From contig NZ_CP013373.1 in assembly GCF_001522585.2 (NCBI RefSeq), positions 1,116,001 to 1,180,000 of the forward strand: a stretch of DNA of 64,000 nucleotides, read 5' to 3'. Made by a program: the position numbers and the translations under genes. Positions 8,738-17,605 of this stretch are shown piece after piece; positions within the stretch are counted from its first letter, which is position 1, and the number at the start of each line of letters is the position of its first letter. The notes beneath the pieces were generated by a model. The model searched no databases and was not told the origin of the DNA. It saw only the letters and a list, made by a program, of their open reading frames with translations. The DNA is from Burkholderia sp. NRF60-BP8. Its GTDB lineage: Bacteria; Pseudomonadota; Gammaproteobacteria; Burkholderiales; Burkholderiaceae.

Positions 8738-9400
8738 ATGGACACTTCCGCTGCCCGTCGCCAGATCCTCGCGCGCATCCGCGCGGCGCAGGGGCGCGCG
8801 GCCGAACCCGATGCAGCGGAGCGCGACGGCGTCGCCGACTACCTTGCCCGTCATCCGCAAGGCCCGCGCCCGCCGGCGCCGGCCGACCTCGTCGCCGCTT
8901 TCGTCGACGAAGCGCAGCGCCTGTCGACCACGGTCGACGAAGTCGCGACGCTGGCCGACGTGCCTGCCGCCGCCGCCCGCTATCTTGCCGCTCACGGCCT
9001 GCCGGCGCAGGCCATCGCGTGGCGCACGCTGGCCGATCTCGACTGGGCCGCCGCCGGCCTGTCTGTCGAGTGCCGCAAGCCGCGCGACGGCGATCTCGTC
9101 GGCCTGACCGGCTGCTTTTGCGCGACCGCCGAAACGGGGTCGCTGGTGTTGCTGTCCGGCCCCGACACTTACGCATCGGCCGGTCTGCTGCCGGAAACCC
9201 ACATCGCGATCGTGCCGGCGTCGCGCATCGTCGCCGGTCATGAAGACGCGTTCGCGCTGATTCGCGCGGAGCGCGGCGAACTGCCGCGCGCGGTCAATTT
9301 CGTGTCGGGCCCGTCGCGCACCGGCGACATCGAGCAAACGATCATTCTGGGTGCACACGGTCCGTACCGCGTGCACGCGATCGTCGTACGGGGCGCATGA
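8738..9400 (+). CDS. LUD domain (LutC/YkgG) protein
   Basis: A 220-residue protein of the LutC family, ending in the conserved pattern VNFVSGPSRTGDIEQTIILG followed by GPYRVHAIVV. In lactate utilisation operons LutC works with the iron-sulfur proteins LutA and LutB, but neither neighbour is present here, so the role is open. The ATG at 8738 (after CACGAGG) is preferred to an upstream start. It ends with an ATGA overlap onto an alternative start of the next transporter gene. Confidence 0.85.
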   Translation: MDTSAARRQILARIRAAQGRAAEPDAAERDGVADYLARHPQGPRPPAPADLVAAFVDEAQRLSTTVDEVATLADVPAAAARYLAAHGLPAQAIAWRTLADLDWAAAGLSVECRKPRDGDLVGLTGCFCATAETGSLVLLSGPDTYASAGLLPETHIAIVPASRIVAGHEDAFALIRAERGELPRAVNFVSGPSRTGDIEQTIILGAHGPYRVHAIVVRGA

Positions 9401-9444
9401 CGGGCCCGCTGCCTTCACCCTTATTTCGAACAAGGAAGTTCCGC

Positions 9445-10875
9445 ATGAAACGACATGCCGCCTGGGCGGGCATGGCGTCGGGAATCGCGCTTGGCGCCGC
9501 TCCCGCGCTCGCATCGGCCGCCACGCTCGACGGTTCCACGCTGTCGGCGCTCTGGGGTATCCCGTTCGCCGGGATTCTGCTGTCCATCGCGCTGTTCCCG
9601 CTCGTCGCCCCCGTGTTCTGGCATCACCACTTCGGCAAGATCGCGGCCGGCTGGGCGATCGTGTTCCTCGCGCCGTTCGCGGTCGCGTTCGGCGCCGGCA
9701 CCGCGTTCGGCACGCTCGTGCATGCGCTGCTCGAGGAATACATTCCGTTCATCGTGCTGCTCACCGCGCTCTATACGGTCGCGGGCGGCATCTGCGTGAA
9801 CGGCAATCTGCATGGGTCGCCGAAACTGAATACCGCGATCCTCGCGCTCGGCACGCTGCTCGCGAGCGTGATGGGCACGACGGGCGCCGCGATGCTGCTG
9901 ATCCGGCCGCTGCTGCGCGCCAACGACAACCGCAAGCATGTCGTGCACGTCGTGATCTTCTTCATCTTCCTCGTCGCGAACGCGGGCGGCTCGCTGTCGC
10001 CGCTCGGCGATCCGCCGCTGTTCCTCGGCTTCCTGAACGGCGTGAGCTTCTTCTGGACGACCACGCATCTCGCGCTGCCGATGCTGTTCATCTGCGCGGT
10101 GCTGCTGACGCTGTTCTTCGCGCTCGATACGTACTTCTACCGGAAGGGCGGCGAGGAGCGGCCGGCCGCGCTCGATCCGACGCCCGACGGCGCGGCGCTG
10201 TCGATCGACGGCAAGATCAACTTCGTGCTGCTGGCGGCCGTGATCGCGCTCGTGCTGATGAGCGGCGTGTGGAAGCCGGGCGTCTCGTTCGACGTGTGGG
10301 GCACGCACGTCGCGCTGCAGAATCTCGTGCGCGACGTCGCGCTCGTGGTGGTGACGCTCGCGTCGCTCGCGCTGACGCCGCGTTCCGCGCGCGAGGGCAA
10401 CGCGTTCAACTGGGCGCCGATCGAGGAAGTCGCGAAGCTGTTCGCCGGCATCTTCGTGACGATCGCGCCGGTGATCGTGATCCTGCGCGCGGGGGCGGAC
10501 GGCGCGTTCGCGCAGATCGTCCATCTCGTCACGGGGCCCGACGGCAAGCCGATCGACGCGATGTACTTCTGGGCGACCGGCATCCTGTCGTCGTTCCTCG
10601 ACAATGCGCCGACCTATCTCGTGTTCTTCAACCTCGCGGGCGGCGATGCGCAGACGCTGATGACGACCGGCGCATCGACGCTCGCCGCGATTTCCGCCGG
10701 CGCGGTGTTCATGGGCGCGAACAGCTATATCGGCAATGCGCCGAACTTCATGGTGAAGGCGATCGCCGAATCGCGCGGCGTGAAGATGCCGAGCTTCTTT
10801 GCGTACCTCGGCTGGGCGCTCGTCGTGCTGATACCGGTATTCCTGCTCACGTCCTGGCTTTTCTTCCCGGCGTAA
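9445..10875 (+). CDS. CitMHS/ArsB-type ion transporter (putative sodium:proton antiporter)
   Basis: A 476-residue membrane protein with a signal-like N-terminus (MKRHAAWAGMASGIALG) and about 12 hydrophobic helices. It belongs to the ion transporter superfamily that contains citrate-metal and Na+/H+ carriers, as suggested by AGGSLSPLGDPPLFLGFLNG and SSFLDNAPTYLVFFN. The two DNAP/GDPP half-motifs are typical of these inverted-repeat carriers. The start at 9445 is preferred (AAGGAAG upstream); an in-frame ATG at 9397 overlaps the previous stop. The substrate (Na+, citrate or another anion) cannot be decided. Confidence 0.82.
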   Translation: MKRHAAWAGMASGIALGAAPALASAATLDGSTLSALWGIPFAGILLSIALFPLVAPVFWHHHFGKIAAGWAIVFLAPFAVAFGAGTAFGTLVHALLEEYIPFIVLLTALYTVAGGICVNGNLHGSPKLNTAILALGTLLASVMGTTGAAMLLIRPLLRANDNRKHVVHVVIFFIFLVANAGGSLSPLGDPPLFLGFLNGVSFFWTTTHLALPMLFICAVLLTLFFALDTYFYRKGGEERPAALDPTPDGAALSIDGKINFVLLAAVIALVLMSGVWKPGVSFDVWGTHVALQNLVRDVALVVVTLASLALTPRSAREGNAFNWAPIEEVAKLFAGIFVTIAPVIVILRAGADGAFAQIVHLVTGPDGKPIDAMYFWATGILSSFLDNAPTYLVFFNLAGGDAQTLMTTGASTLAAISAGAVFMGANSYIGNAPNFMVKAIAESRGVKMPSFFAYLGWALVVLIPVFLLTSWLFFPA

Positions 10876-10948
10876 GCTGACGATTTTCAACCCCGAGCGG
10901 GCGGTCCCGGCGGCGCGCGGCGCTACGACCCGTCCGCGGCATGCGGAG

Positions 10949-11944
10949 ATGGCGATGCAGAAGATCCTGGTCGCGCGTCCGATCTTTCCGGACGTGATCG
11001 AACGGCTCAAGCAGTATTTCGAAGTCGACTGGAACGACGGCGACGCGCTCGCGCCCGACGCGCTCGCCGCGCGTCTGGCCGACAAGGACGGCGCGCTGAC
11101 GGCCGGCGACCCGGTCGGCGCGGCCACGCTCGCGGCCGCGCCGCGCCTGCGCGTCGTGGCGAACATGGCGGTCGGCTACAACAACTTCGACATGGCCGCG
11201 TTCAACGCGGCGAACGTGCTCGGCACCAACACGCCCGACGTGCTGAACGAGTCGACCGCCGATTTCGGCTGGGCGCTGATGATGGCCGCCGCGCGTCGGA
11301 TCGCCGAATCCGAACACTGGCTGCGCGCCGGTCACTGGCGGAAGTGGGCGTACGACGGCTTCCTCGGCACCGACATCTACGGCTCGACGCTCGGCGTCAT
11401 CGGGATGGGCCGCATCGGCCAGGCGCTCGCGCGGCGCGCGCGCGGCTTCGGGATGCAGGTGATTTATCACAACCGTTCGCGGGTCGCGCCCGAGATCGAA
11501 GCCGAGCTCGAGGCCGAATACGTGTCGAAGGATGCGCTGCTCGCGCGCGCCGATCACGTCGTGCTCGTGCTGCCGTACACGAAGGAGAACCATCACACGA
11601 TCGGCGCGGCCGAGCTCGCGAAGATGAAACCCACGGCGACGCTGACCAACATCGCGCGCGGCGGGATCGTCGACGATGCGGCGCTGGCCGCTGCGCTGCG
11701 GGACGGGACGATCGCCGCGGCCGGCCTCGACGTGTACGAAGGCGAGCCGAGCGTGCATCCGGCGCTGCTCGAAGTGCCGAACGTCGTGCTGACGCCGCAT
11801 ATCGCGAGCGCGACCGAAAAGACGCGCCGCGCGATGGCGAATCTCGCTGCCGACAACCTGATCGCCGCGCTCGGCGAGGGGCCGCGTGCGGGGCGGCCGC
11901 CGAATCCGATCAACCCTGACGTGATCGGGAAGCCGCGCGCATGA
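10949..11944 (+). CDS. D-isomer-specific 2-hydroxyacid dehydrogenase
   Basis: A 331-residue NAD(P)-dependent dehydrogenase, closest in appearance to glyoxylate/hydroxypyruvate or 2-ketogluconate reductases. The nucleotide-binding GVIGMGRIGQALARRA is at about residues 150-165, and the catalytic Arg (NIARGG), Glu (YEGEPSVHP) and His (LTPHIASATE) are all present. An alternative start two codons downstream (MQKILVARP) is possible. The stop overlaps the rmuC start by four bases (ATGA), implying co-translation. Confidence 0.9.
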   Translation: MAMQKILVARPIFPDVIERLKQYFEVDWNDGDALAPDALAARLADKDGALTAGDPVGAATLAAAPRLRVVANMAVGYNNFDMAAFNAANVLGTNTPDVLNESTADFGWALMMAAARRIAESEHWLRAGHWRKWAYDGFLGTDIYGSTLGVIGMGRIGQALARRARGFGMQVIYHNRSRVAPEIEAELEAEYVSKDALLARADHVVLVLPYTKENHHTIGAAELAKMKPTATLTNIARGGIVDDAALAAALRDGTIAAAGLDVYEGEPSVHPALLEVPNVVLTPHIASATEKTRRAMANLAADNLIAALGEGPRAGRPPNPINPDVIGKPRA

Positions 11945-13419
11945 CGATGACGTTGTTGCTGGCGGCGGTCGTCGTGCTGGCCGTCGCGCTCGCCGTGGCG
12001 ATCGTCGCGCTCGTGCGCGGCGGCGGCCGCCACGACGACGTGGCCGTGCTCGGCGACCAGATCGAGGATGCCGCGCATGCGCAGGCGCGCGCGGTCGAGC
12101 GGCTCGAACGCGAATTGCGCGGCGAGATCGTCGACAATGCGCGCGGGTCGCGTACCGAGCTGGCCGGCAGCTTCGCCCAGTTGCAGCAGACGCTCGCCGC
12201 GCAACTGACGAGCGTGGCGACCGTGCAGAACAGCCAGATCGAGGGGTTCGCGCAGCAGCTCGGCAAGCTCGTCGCCGGCAATGCGCAGCAGTTCGACGCG
12301 ATGCGCGAGAGCTTGCAGCGCCAGGCCCAGCAGGCGCGCGAGGAACAGACGGGCGCGCTGCGGCTGTTCGGCGACACGCTGAACCGGCAGCTCACGCAAC
12401 TGACGGAGGCGAACGATCGTCGGATCGGCGAAGTGCGTGCGACGCTCGAACAGCGGCTGAAGGAAATCGAGACGAACAACGCGGCGAAGCTCGAGGAGAT
12501 GCGCCGCACCGTCGACGAGAAGCTGCACGCGACGCTCGAGCAGCGGCTCGGCGAATCGTTCAAGCTCGTGTCGGACCGGCTCGAACAGGTGCATCGCGGG
12601 CTCGGCGAGATGCAGACGCTCGCGGCCGGCGTCGGCGACCTGAAGAAGGTGCTGACCAACGTGAAGACGCGCGGCACCTGGGGCGAAGTGCAGCTCGAGG
12701 CGCTGCTGGAGCAGATGCTGACGCCCGACCAGTACGCGAAGAACGTCGCGACGGTGCCGAAGAGTACCGAGCGCGTCGAATTCGCGATCCGGCTGCCGGG
12801 CCGCGCTGCCGGCACGCGCGACGCGCCGCCGGTGTGGCTGCCGATCGACGCGAAATTCCCGCGCGAAGACTACGAGCGGTTGATCGACGCGCAGGAGCGC
12901 GCCGATGCGGTGGCGGTCGAGGAGGCGGCCCGTGCGCTCGAGGCGCGGGTGCGGATGGAAGCGCGCACGATCGCCGAGAAGTACGTCGCGCCGCCGCACA
13001 CGACCGATTTCGCGCTGCTGTTCCTGCCGACCGAGGGGCTGTATGCGGAGATCCTGCGCCGCCCGGGGCTGACCGACCTGCTGCAGCGCGACTATCGGGT
13101 GACGGTCGCCGGGCCGACCACGCTCACCGCGCTGTTGAACAGCCTGCAGATGGGGTTCCGCACGCTCGCGATCGAGCAGCGCTCGAGCGAGGTGTGGCAG
13201 GTGCTCGGCGCGGTCAAGACGGAGTTCGGCAAGTTCGGCGACGTGCTCGCGCGCACGAAGGCGCAGCTCGAAACGGTCACGCGCTCGATCGAGTCTGCCG
13301 AGCAGCGCACGCGCGTGATGAGCCGCAAGCTCAAGCAGGTCGAGGCGCTGCCGGGCGATGCGGCGGCCGGTCTGCTCGGCGCGGAAGGGGCCGAAGGCGC
13401 CGACGCGGACGACGCGTGA
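11941..13419 (+). CDS. rmuC: DNA recombination protein RmuC
   Basis: A 492-residue protein. A short N-terminal hydrophobic helix (about residues 1-22) is followed by a long Gln/Glu/Arg coiled coil to about residue 235. The RmuC core starts at KTRGTWGEVQLEALLEQML, with the nuclease-like region APVWLPIDAKFP and FLPTEGLYAEIL; the fold is related to restriction endonucleases. RmuC limits inversion recombination at short repeats. It is co-translated with the upstream dehydrogenase and ends before a bidirectional terminator. Confidence 0.95.
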   Translation: MTMTLLLAAVVVLAVALAVAIVALVRGGGRHDDVAVLGDQIEDAAHAQARAVERLERELRGEIVDNARGSRTELAGSFAQLQQTLAAQLTSVATVQNSQIEGFAQQLGKLVAGNAQQFDAMRESLQRQAQQAREEQTGALRLFGDTLNRQLTQLTEANDRRIGEVRATLEQRLKEIETNNAAKLEEMRRTVDEKLHATLEQRLGESFKLVSDRLEQVHRGLGEMQTLAAGVGDLKKVLTNVKTRGTWGEVQLEALLEQMLTPDQYAKNVATVPKSTERVEFAIRLPGRAAGTRDAPPVWLPIDAKFPREDYERLIDAQERADAVAVEEAARALEARVRMEARTIAEKYVAPPHTTDFALLFLPTEGLYAEILRRPGLTDLLQRDYRVTVAGPTTLTALLNSLQMGFRTLAIEQRSSEVWQVLGAVKTEFGKFGDVLARTKAQLETVTRSIESAEQRTRVMSRKLKQVEALPGDAAAGLLGAEGAEGADADDA

Positions 13420-13448
13420 CGCGCGTTGGCGGCAACTGCCGGACGAAC

Positions 13449-13475
13449 AAAACGGACGCCGCGGCGCCCGTTTTC
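13449..13475. terminator. bidirectional terminator between convergent genes
   Basis: AAAACGG.CGCC pairs with GGCG.CCGTTTT, giving T-runs on both strands. It sits between rmuC and the convergent acetyltransferase gene and can serve both. Confidence 0.75.
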
Positions 13476-13509
13476 GTTGACAGCGATCGCCGGCGCGGCC
13501 GGCTCGCGC

Positions 13510-13995
13510 TCAGTGCGCGGCGAGCGTGTCCAGCGCGTCGCCCGTCACGCGCACGATGCGCCACTCCGGCAGCACGGTCGCGCCCATCTTCTCGTAGAAA
13601 TCGATCGCCGGCTGGTTCCAGTCGAGGACCGACCATTCGAAGCGCGCGCAACGACGCTCGACGGCGAGTGCCGCGAGATGACGCAGCATCGCGGTGCCCA
13701 GGCCCGTGCCGCGCTGCGACGGCTGCACGTACAGATCCTCGAGATACAGCCCGCGGCGGCCGAGGAACGTCGAATAGTTGTGGAAGAACAGCGCATACGC
13801 GACGATCGCGCCGTCCTGCTCGGCCACCCGTGCCTCGGCGGCAGGGTGCTCGCCGAACAGCGCGTCGGCGAGATCGGCTTCGGTCGCGACGAACAGATGC
13901 GTGAGCTTCTCGAACTCGGCCAGCTCGCGCATCAGCGCGAGGATCGCGCTGACGTCGCGCGGGTCGGCCGCGCGGATCAGCGGCGTGCCGCTCAC
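13510..13995 (-). CDS. GNAT family N-acetyltransferase (diamine acetyltransferase-like)
   Basis: A 161-residue acetyltransferase. It has the LYLEDLYVQPSQRGTGLG acetyl-CoA binding loop and the RFEWSVLDWNQPAIDFYEK segment that resembles spermidine/diamine acetyltransferases. The acceptor is not certain. The GTG start at 13995 follows GGAGGAAG and overlaps the stop of the upstream membrane protein gene (GTGA), so the two are co-translated. A longer reading from 14079 lies inside that upstream gene and is rejected. Confidence 0.88.
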   Translation of the reverse strand: MSGTPLIRAADPRDVSAILALMRELAEFEKLTHLFVATEADLADALFGEHPAAEARVAEQDGAIVAYALFFHNYSTFLGRRGLYLEDLYVQPSQRGTGLGTAMLRHLAALAVERRCARFEWSVLDWNQPAIDFYEKMGATVLPEWRIVRVTGDALDTLAAH

Positions 13996-14267
13996 GCTTC
14001 CTCCGGCGGATCGGACAGCACGATCTCGATGCCGCCGAAGCGCGACGCGACCCAGTTGTACGCATGGCATGCGATCCACAGCAGCACGAAACCGAGGATC
14101 GCGTTCAGCAGCAGCGCGCTCAGGATCGTGCTCAACTCGACCATCCCGTAACGGATATACGCGACGAGAATGCCGAGCAGCACGATCGGCACGCTGAACG
14201 TCAGGTAGACGAGGATCAGCGCCTTTGCGGTCTGCCCCGCGGCGATCGACGAGATTTGTTTCTTCAT
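13992..14267 (-). CDS. small membrane protein of unknown function
   Basis: A 91-residue protein with two hydrophobic segments (about residues 15-36 and 47-66) and a short acidic tail. No family recognised. It is the gene after moeA on the same strand (37 bases apart) and overlaps the acetyltransferase gene by four bases, so it probably belongs to the transcript that begins with the molybdenum cofactor genes. Confidence 0.7.
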   Translation of the reverse strand: MKKQISSIAAGQTAKALILVYLTFSVPIVLLGILVAYIRYGMVELSTILSALLLNAILGFVLLWIACHAYNWVASRFGGIEIVLSDPPEEA

Positions 14268-14304
14268 GTGCGGATTGCCCCCGTAGTGATATACCGATTG
14301 GAAT

Positions 14305-15603
14305 TCAGATCAGGCCGTCGAGCGGCAGGATGTCGACCGGGGCGCCCGCGTCGATTGCCGCGGTATCGTGGCCCAGGACGATGAAACAGTTGGCGGCCGC
14401 GAGACCGCTCAGCGACGCGGCGCTTTGCGATCCGGCCGGCGCGACGTGCCATTGGCCGTCGGCGGCGCGCGTCGCGATGCCGCGCAGGTATTCGGTGCGG
14501 CCGGGACGCGTCTTCAACGGCTGCGTACTGAGCGCCGTGTACATCGCCGGCGGCGGCGTCTGCGCACCGGCCAGCGTCAGCAGTGCGGGGCGCACGATCG
14601 CGTAAAACGTCACGGCGGAGGCGACCGGATTGCCGGGCAGCCCGAAGAACAGCGCGTGGCCGGCGCTGTCGCCCGGGCGTGCGAGCGTGCCGCACGCGAG
14701 CGGCCGGCCGGGCCGCAGCGCGAGACTCGCGAACGTCACGTCGCCGAGCCGCGCCATCACGTCGCGCGTGAAGTCGGCTTCGCCGACCGACACGCCGCCC
14801 GACGTGATGACCGCATCGGCCTGCGCGGCGAGGGCGTCGCGCAATGCGGCTTCGAGCGCGGCCGGGTCGTCCCGGACGATCCCGAGATCGATCGTGTCCA
14901 CGTGCAGCCGTGCGAGCATCGCGATCAGCATCCCGCGATTGCTGTCGTACAGTGCGCCGCGGCCGAGCGGTTCGCCGGGCTCGCGCAGCTCGTCGCCGGT
15001 CGAGAACACGGCGACGCGCACGCGCCGGCGCACCGTGACGTCGGTGACCCCGAACGACGCGAGCAGGCCCAGATCCGATGGCCGCAGGATACGGCCCGCG
15101 GCGAGCGCGCAGGCGCCGCGCGCGAGATCCTCGCCGGCCTTGCGGCAGTTCGCGCCGCGCGCGACGTCGTGTGCGGCGAACCGTATCGTGTCGCCATCGA
15201 CGCGTACGCGTTCCTGCGGAATCACCGTGTCGCATCCGGCCGGCATCGGCGCGCCGGTCATGATGCGCACGCATGCATGGGCCGCCACGGCGCCGTCGAA
15301 CGGATGGCCGGCGAACGCGGTGCCGGCGACCGTCATCGCGACCTCGCTCTGCGCCGACGCGAATGCTGCGCTGCTGCTGTCGAACGCATAGCCGTCCATT
15401 GCCGAGTTGTCGTACGCGGGAATGTCGAACGGCGCGCTCACGTCGGCCGCGAGCACGCGGTCGAGCGCGTCGCGCAGCGTCACCGTGTCGTACGCGTCGA
15501 CCGGCGCCGCGAAGCGGCACGCGAGCGCCTGCGCGTCGGCGAGCGACAGCGGGGCATCGGGGCCGGGTGCGGTTCGGGAAGCGGGCGAGGATTGCGTGAT
15601 CAT
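14305..15603 (-). CDS. moeA: molybdopterin molybdotransferase MoeA
   Basis: A 432-residue enzyme that inserts molybdate into adenylated molybdopterin in the last step of molybdenum cofactor synthesis. The signature FDIPAYDNSAMDGYA is near residue 65, and the MoCF region GVSVGEADFTRDVM and FGLPGNPVASAVTF follows. The start MITQSS at 15603 was chosen because the conserved N-terminal domain begins shortly after it. It lies 110 bases downstream of mobA in the order moaA-mobA-moeA. Confidence 0.96.
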   Translation of the reverse strand: MITQSSPASRTAPGPDAPLSLADAQALACRFAAPVDAYDTVTLRDALDRVLAADVSAPFDIPAYDNSAMDGYAFDSSSAAFASAQSEVAMTVAGTAFAGHPFDGAVAAHACVRIMTGAPMPAGCDTVIPQERVRVDGDTIRFAAHDVARGANCRKAGEDLARGACALAAGRILRPSDLGLLASFGVTDVTVRRRVRVAVFSTGDELREPGEPLGRGALYDSNRGMLIAMLARLHVDTIDLGIVRDDPAALEAALRDALAAQADAVITSGGVSVGEADFTRDVMARLGDVTFASLALRPGRPLACGTLARPGDSAGHALFFGLPGNPVASAVTFYAIVRPALLTLAGAQTPPPAMYTALSTQPLKTRPGRTEYLRGIATRAADGQWHVAPAGSQSAASLSGLAAANCFIVLGHDTAAIDAGAPVDILPLDGLI

Positions 15604-15713
15604 CAGTCGGACTGCGCCGCGAGGCGTATCGGGTTCGTGGCCGGTGGCGCGAGGAGGGTGCCGGGGCGCGGGTTTCGCGTGTGGCGGGCGCCGGGCGGGA
15701 ACGGCACGGGCCG

Positions 15714-16334
15714 TCAGCGGCGGGCCAGCGCGGCGAGTTCCTGCCAGGAGTTGGCATTGTAAAACGCACGCTCGTCGCGAAACTCGACTTCGACCGTCTT
15801 GTGGCGTGCGTACCACGCACGCACCTTGCGGTCGCCGGCCGTGAGCCGGGCGGCCAGGTCGTCGGCCAGCGACGTGCGCAGCAGCGCGAACGTCGGCTGC
15901 GGCGAGCGCATCTGCCGCGCGTCGACGGTAATCGCCATCGCGATGTCGGCCTGCTGCGCGTCGAGCGCCGCATGCAGCCGCGCGACGAGGTCGACGGGCA
16001 GATAGGGCGTATCGCATGGCGAGCACGCGAGCAGCGGCGCGCGCGCCGCGCGCATGCCGGCAAGCAGGCCCGCGAGCGGCCCGGGGAAGTCGGGGGTTTC
16101 GTCGGCGACGATGCGCGCGTCGAACGGCGCACCGAGTTCGGCATAGCGATCGGCATGGCGATTCGCGCTGATCAGCGTCTCGTCGACCTGCGGCGACAGC
16201 CGGCGCAGCACGTGCAGCGCGAGCGGCGTACCGTCGAGCAATTGCAGGCCCTTGTCGACGCCGTCCATGCGGGTGGCCCGCCCGCCTGCGAGCAGCAGGC
16301 CGGCGATCGACGGGGCGGACGCGGGAGCGGACAT
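15714..16334 (-). CDS. mobA: molybdenum cofactor guanylyltransferase MobA
   Basis: A 206-residue nucleotidyltransferase that attaches GMP from GTP to molybdopterin, forming the dinucleotide cofactor. The N-terminal GTP-binding motif LLAGGRATRMDGVDKGLQ and the central SPCDTPYLP are characteristic. The ATG at 16334 is used; the frame is open further upstream but that part overlaps moaA's 3' end region and is Arg/Ala noise. It starts 28 bases after the moaA stop. Confidence 0.95.
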   Translation of the reverse strand: MSAPASAPSIAGLLLAGGRATRMDGVDKGLQLLDGTPLALHVLRRLSPQVDETLISANRHADRYAELGAPFDARIVADETPDFPGPLAGLLAGMRAARAPLLACSPCDTPYLPVDLVARLHAALDAQQADIAMAITVDARQMRSPQPTFALLRTSLADDLAARLTAGDRKVRAWYARHKTVEVEFRDERAFYNANSWQELAALARR

Positions 16335-16362
16335 CGTGCGCGGGCGGAAAGAGCGGCGGGCG

Positions 16363-17475
16363 TCAGCCGCCGATATACGACATTTCGACGCGCTTGCCGG
16401 CGCCCTCGGGCGCGGCGTCGGACGATGCGCTGCCGCGCAGCTGCGAATAGCGGTCGGTGCGCGCCTGCCAGATGCGGGCGATCGCGGTCGCGATCTCGGC
16501 ATCGCTTGCGCCGCCGCGCACGAGCGCACGCAGGTCGTGGCCCGCCGACGCGAACAGACACAGGTACAACTTGCCTTCGGTCGACAGTCGCGCGCGCGTG
16601 CAGTCGCCGCAGAAGGCCTGCGTGACGCTCGAGATCACGCCGATCTCGCCGCTGCCGTCCGCATAGCCCCAGCGCTGCGCGGTTTCGGCCGCCGTGTGCG
16701 GCTCGAGCGGCACGAGCGGGAAGTGTTCGGCGATACGCGCGACGACGTCCGCCGACGGCAGCACCTCGGTCATGTTCCAGCCGTTCGACGTGCCGACGTC
16801 CATGTATTCGATGAAACGCAGGATCACGCCGGTGCCGCGGAAGCGCTCGGCCATCGGCAGGATCTCGCCGTCGTTGGTGCCGCGCTTCACGACCATGTTG
16901 ACCTTGACCGGCGCGAGGCCCGCGGCCTGCGCGGCGAAGATGCCGTCGAGCACGTCGGCGCTCGCGAACTCGGCATCGTTCATGCGCTTGAACAGCGCAT
17001 CGTCGAGCGCATCGAGGCTGACCGTGACGCGCGTGAGCCCGGCGTCCTTCAGCGCGCGCGCCTTGCGCGCGAGCAGCGAGCCGTTGGTCGTCAGCGTCAG
17101 GTCGAGCGGGCGGCCGGCGTGCGTCGTCAGACGCGCGAGCCGCTCGATCAGGAATTCGAGGTTCTTGCGCAGCAGCGGCTCGCCGCCCGTGATGCGGATC
17201 TTCTCGACGCCGTGTGCGACGAAGAGCCGCGCCACGCGCTCGATTTCCTCGTGCGTGAGCAGCGCGCTGTGCGGCAGGAACGGGTAGTCCTTGTCGAAGA
17301 CGGCGCGCGGCATGCAGTACACGCAGCGGAAATTGCAGCGATCCGTCACCGAAATGCGCAGGTCGCGCAGCGGCCTGGCGAACGTGTCGGCCAGCGTGCC
17401 GTCGGGGGCATGCGCGACGCCGGAGACGTCCGGCATCCCGCTGACGTCGGCGAGGGGAATGATGCGTCGGGACAT
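16363..17475 (-). CDS. moaA: GTP 3',8-cyclase MoaA
   Basis: A 370-residue radical SAM enzyme that starts molybdenum cofactor synthesis by cyclising GTP with MoaC. The N-terminal cluster motif CNFRCVYC (CxxxCxxC), the second cluster CGDC...C near the C-terminus and the required terminal Gly-Gly (YIGG) are all seen. The first 50 residues are a little longer than in E. coli. It begins the moaA-mobA-moeA run; moaC and the MPT synthase genes are not in this window. Confidence 0.97.
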   Translation of the reverse strand: MSRRIIPLADVSGMPDVSGVAHAPDGTLADTFARPLRDLRISVTDRCNFRCVYCMPRAVFDKDYPFLPHSALLTHEEIERVARLFVAHGVEKIRITGGEPLLRKNLEFLIERLARLTTHAGRPLDLTLTTNGSLLARKARALKDAGLTRVTVSLDALDDALFKRMNDAEFASADVLDGIFAAQAAGLAPVKVNMVVKRGTNDGEILPMAERFRGTGVILRFIEYMDVGTSNGWNMTEVLPSADVVARIAEHFPLVPLEPHTAAETAQRWGYADGSGEIGVISSVTQAFCGDCTRARLSTEGKLYLCLFASAGHDLRALVRGGASDAEIATAIARIWQARTDRYSQLRGSASSDAAPEGAGKRVEMSYIGG

Positions 17476-17557
17476 GTTGGAAGAAGTACGGACCAGACTG
17501 CTATTTTAGCCGCAACCGGCCGGCGGGTCCGGGGGCGGAAACCCGCAGCACGGGCAT

Positions 17558-17586
17558 GAAAAAGCCCGCCGGAGGCGGGCTTTTCC
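17558..17586 (-). terminator. terminator of rne
   Basis: AAAAAGCCCGCC and GGCGGGCTTTTT pair around a three-base loop. On the minus strand it lies 20 bases after the rne stop codon and before moaA; the A-run on the other side makes it potentially bidirectional. Confidence 0.85.
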
Positions 17587-17605
17587 TGGTCGTGCGATGC
17601 GCCGT

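Noticed and set aside
9445..10875. Calling the transporter NhaD
   Set aside because: The motifs fit the broader CitMHS/ArsB ion transporter superfamily, and I cannot see features that decide for Na+/H+ antiport of the NhaD type.
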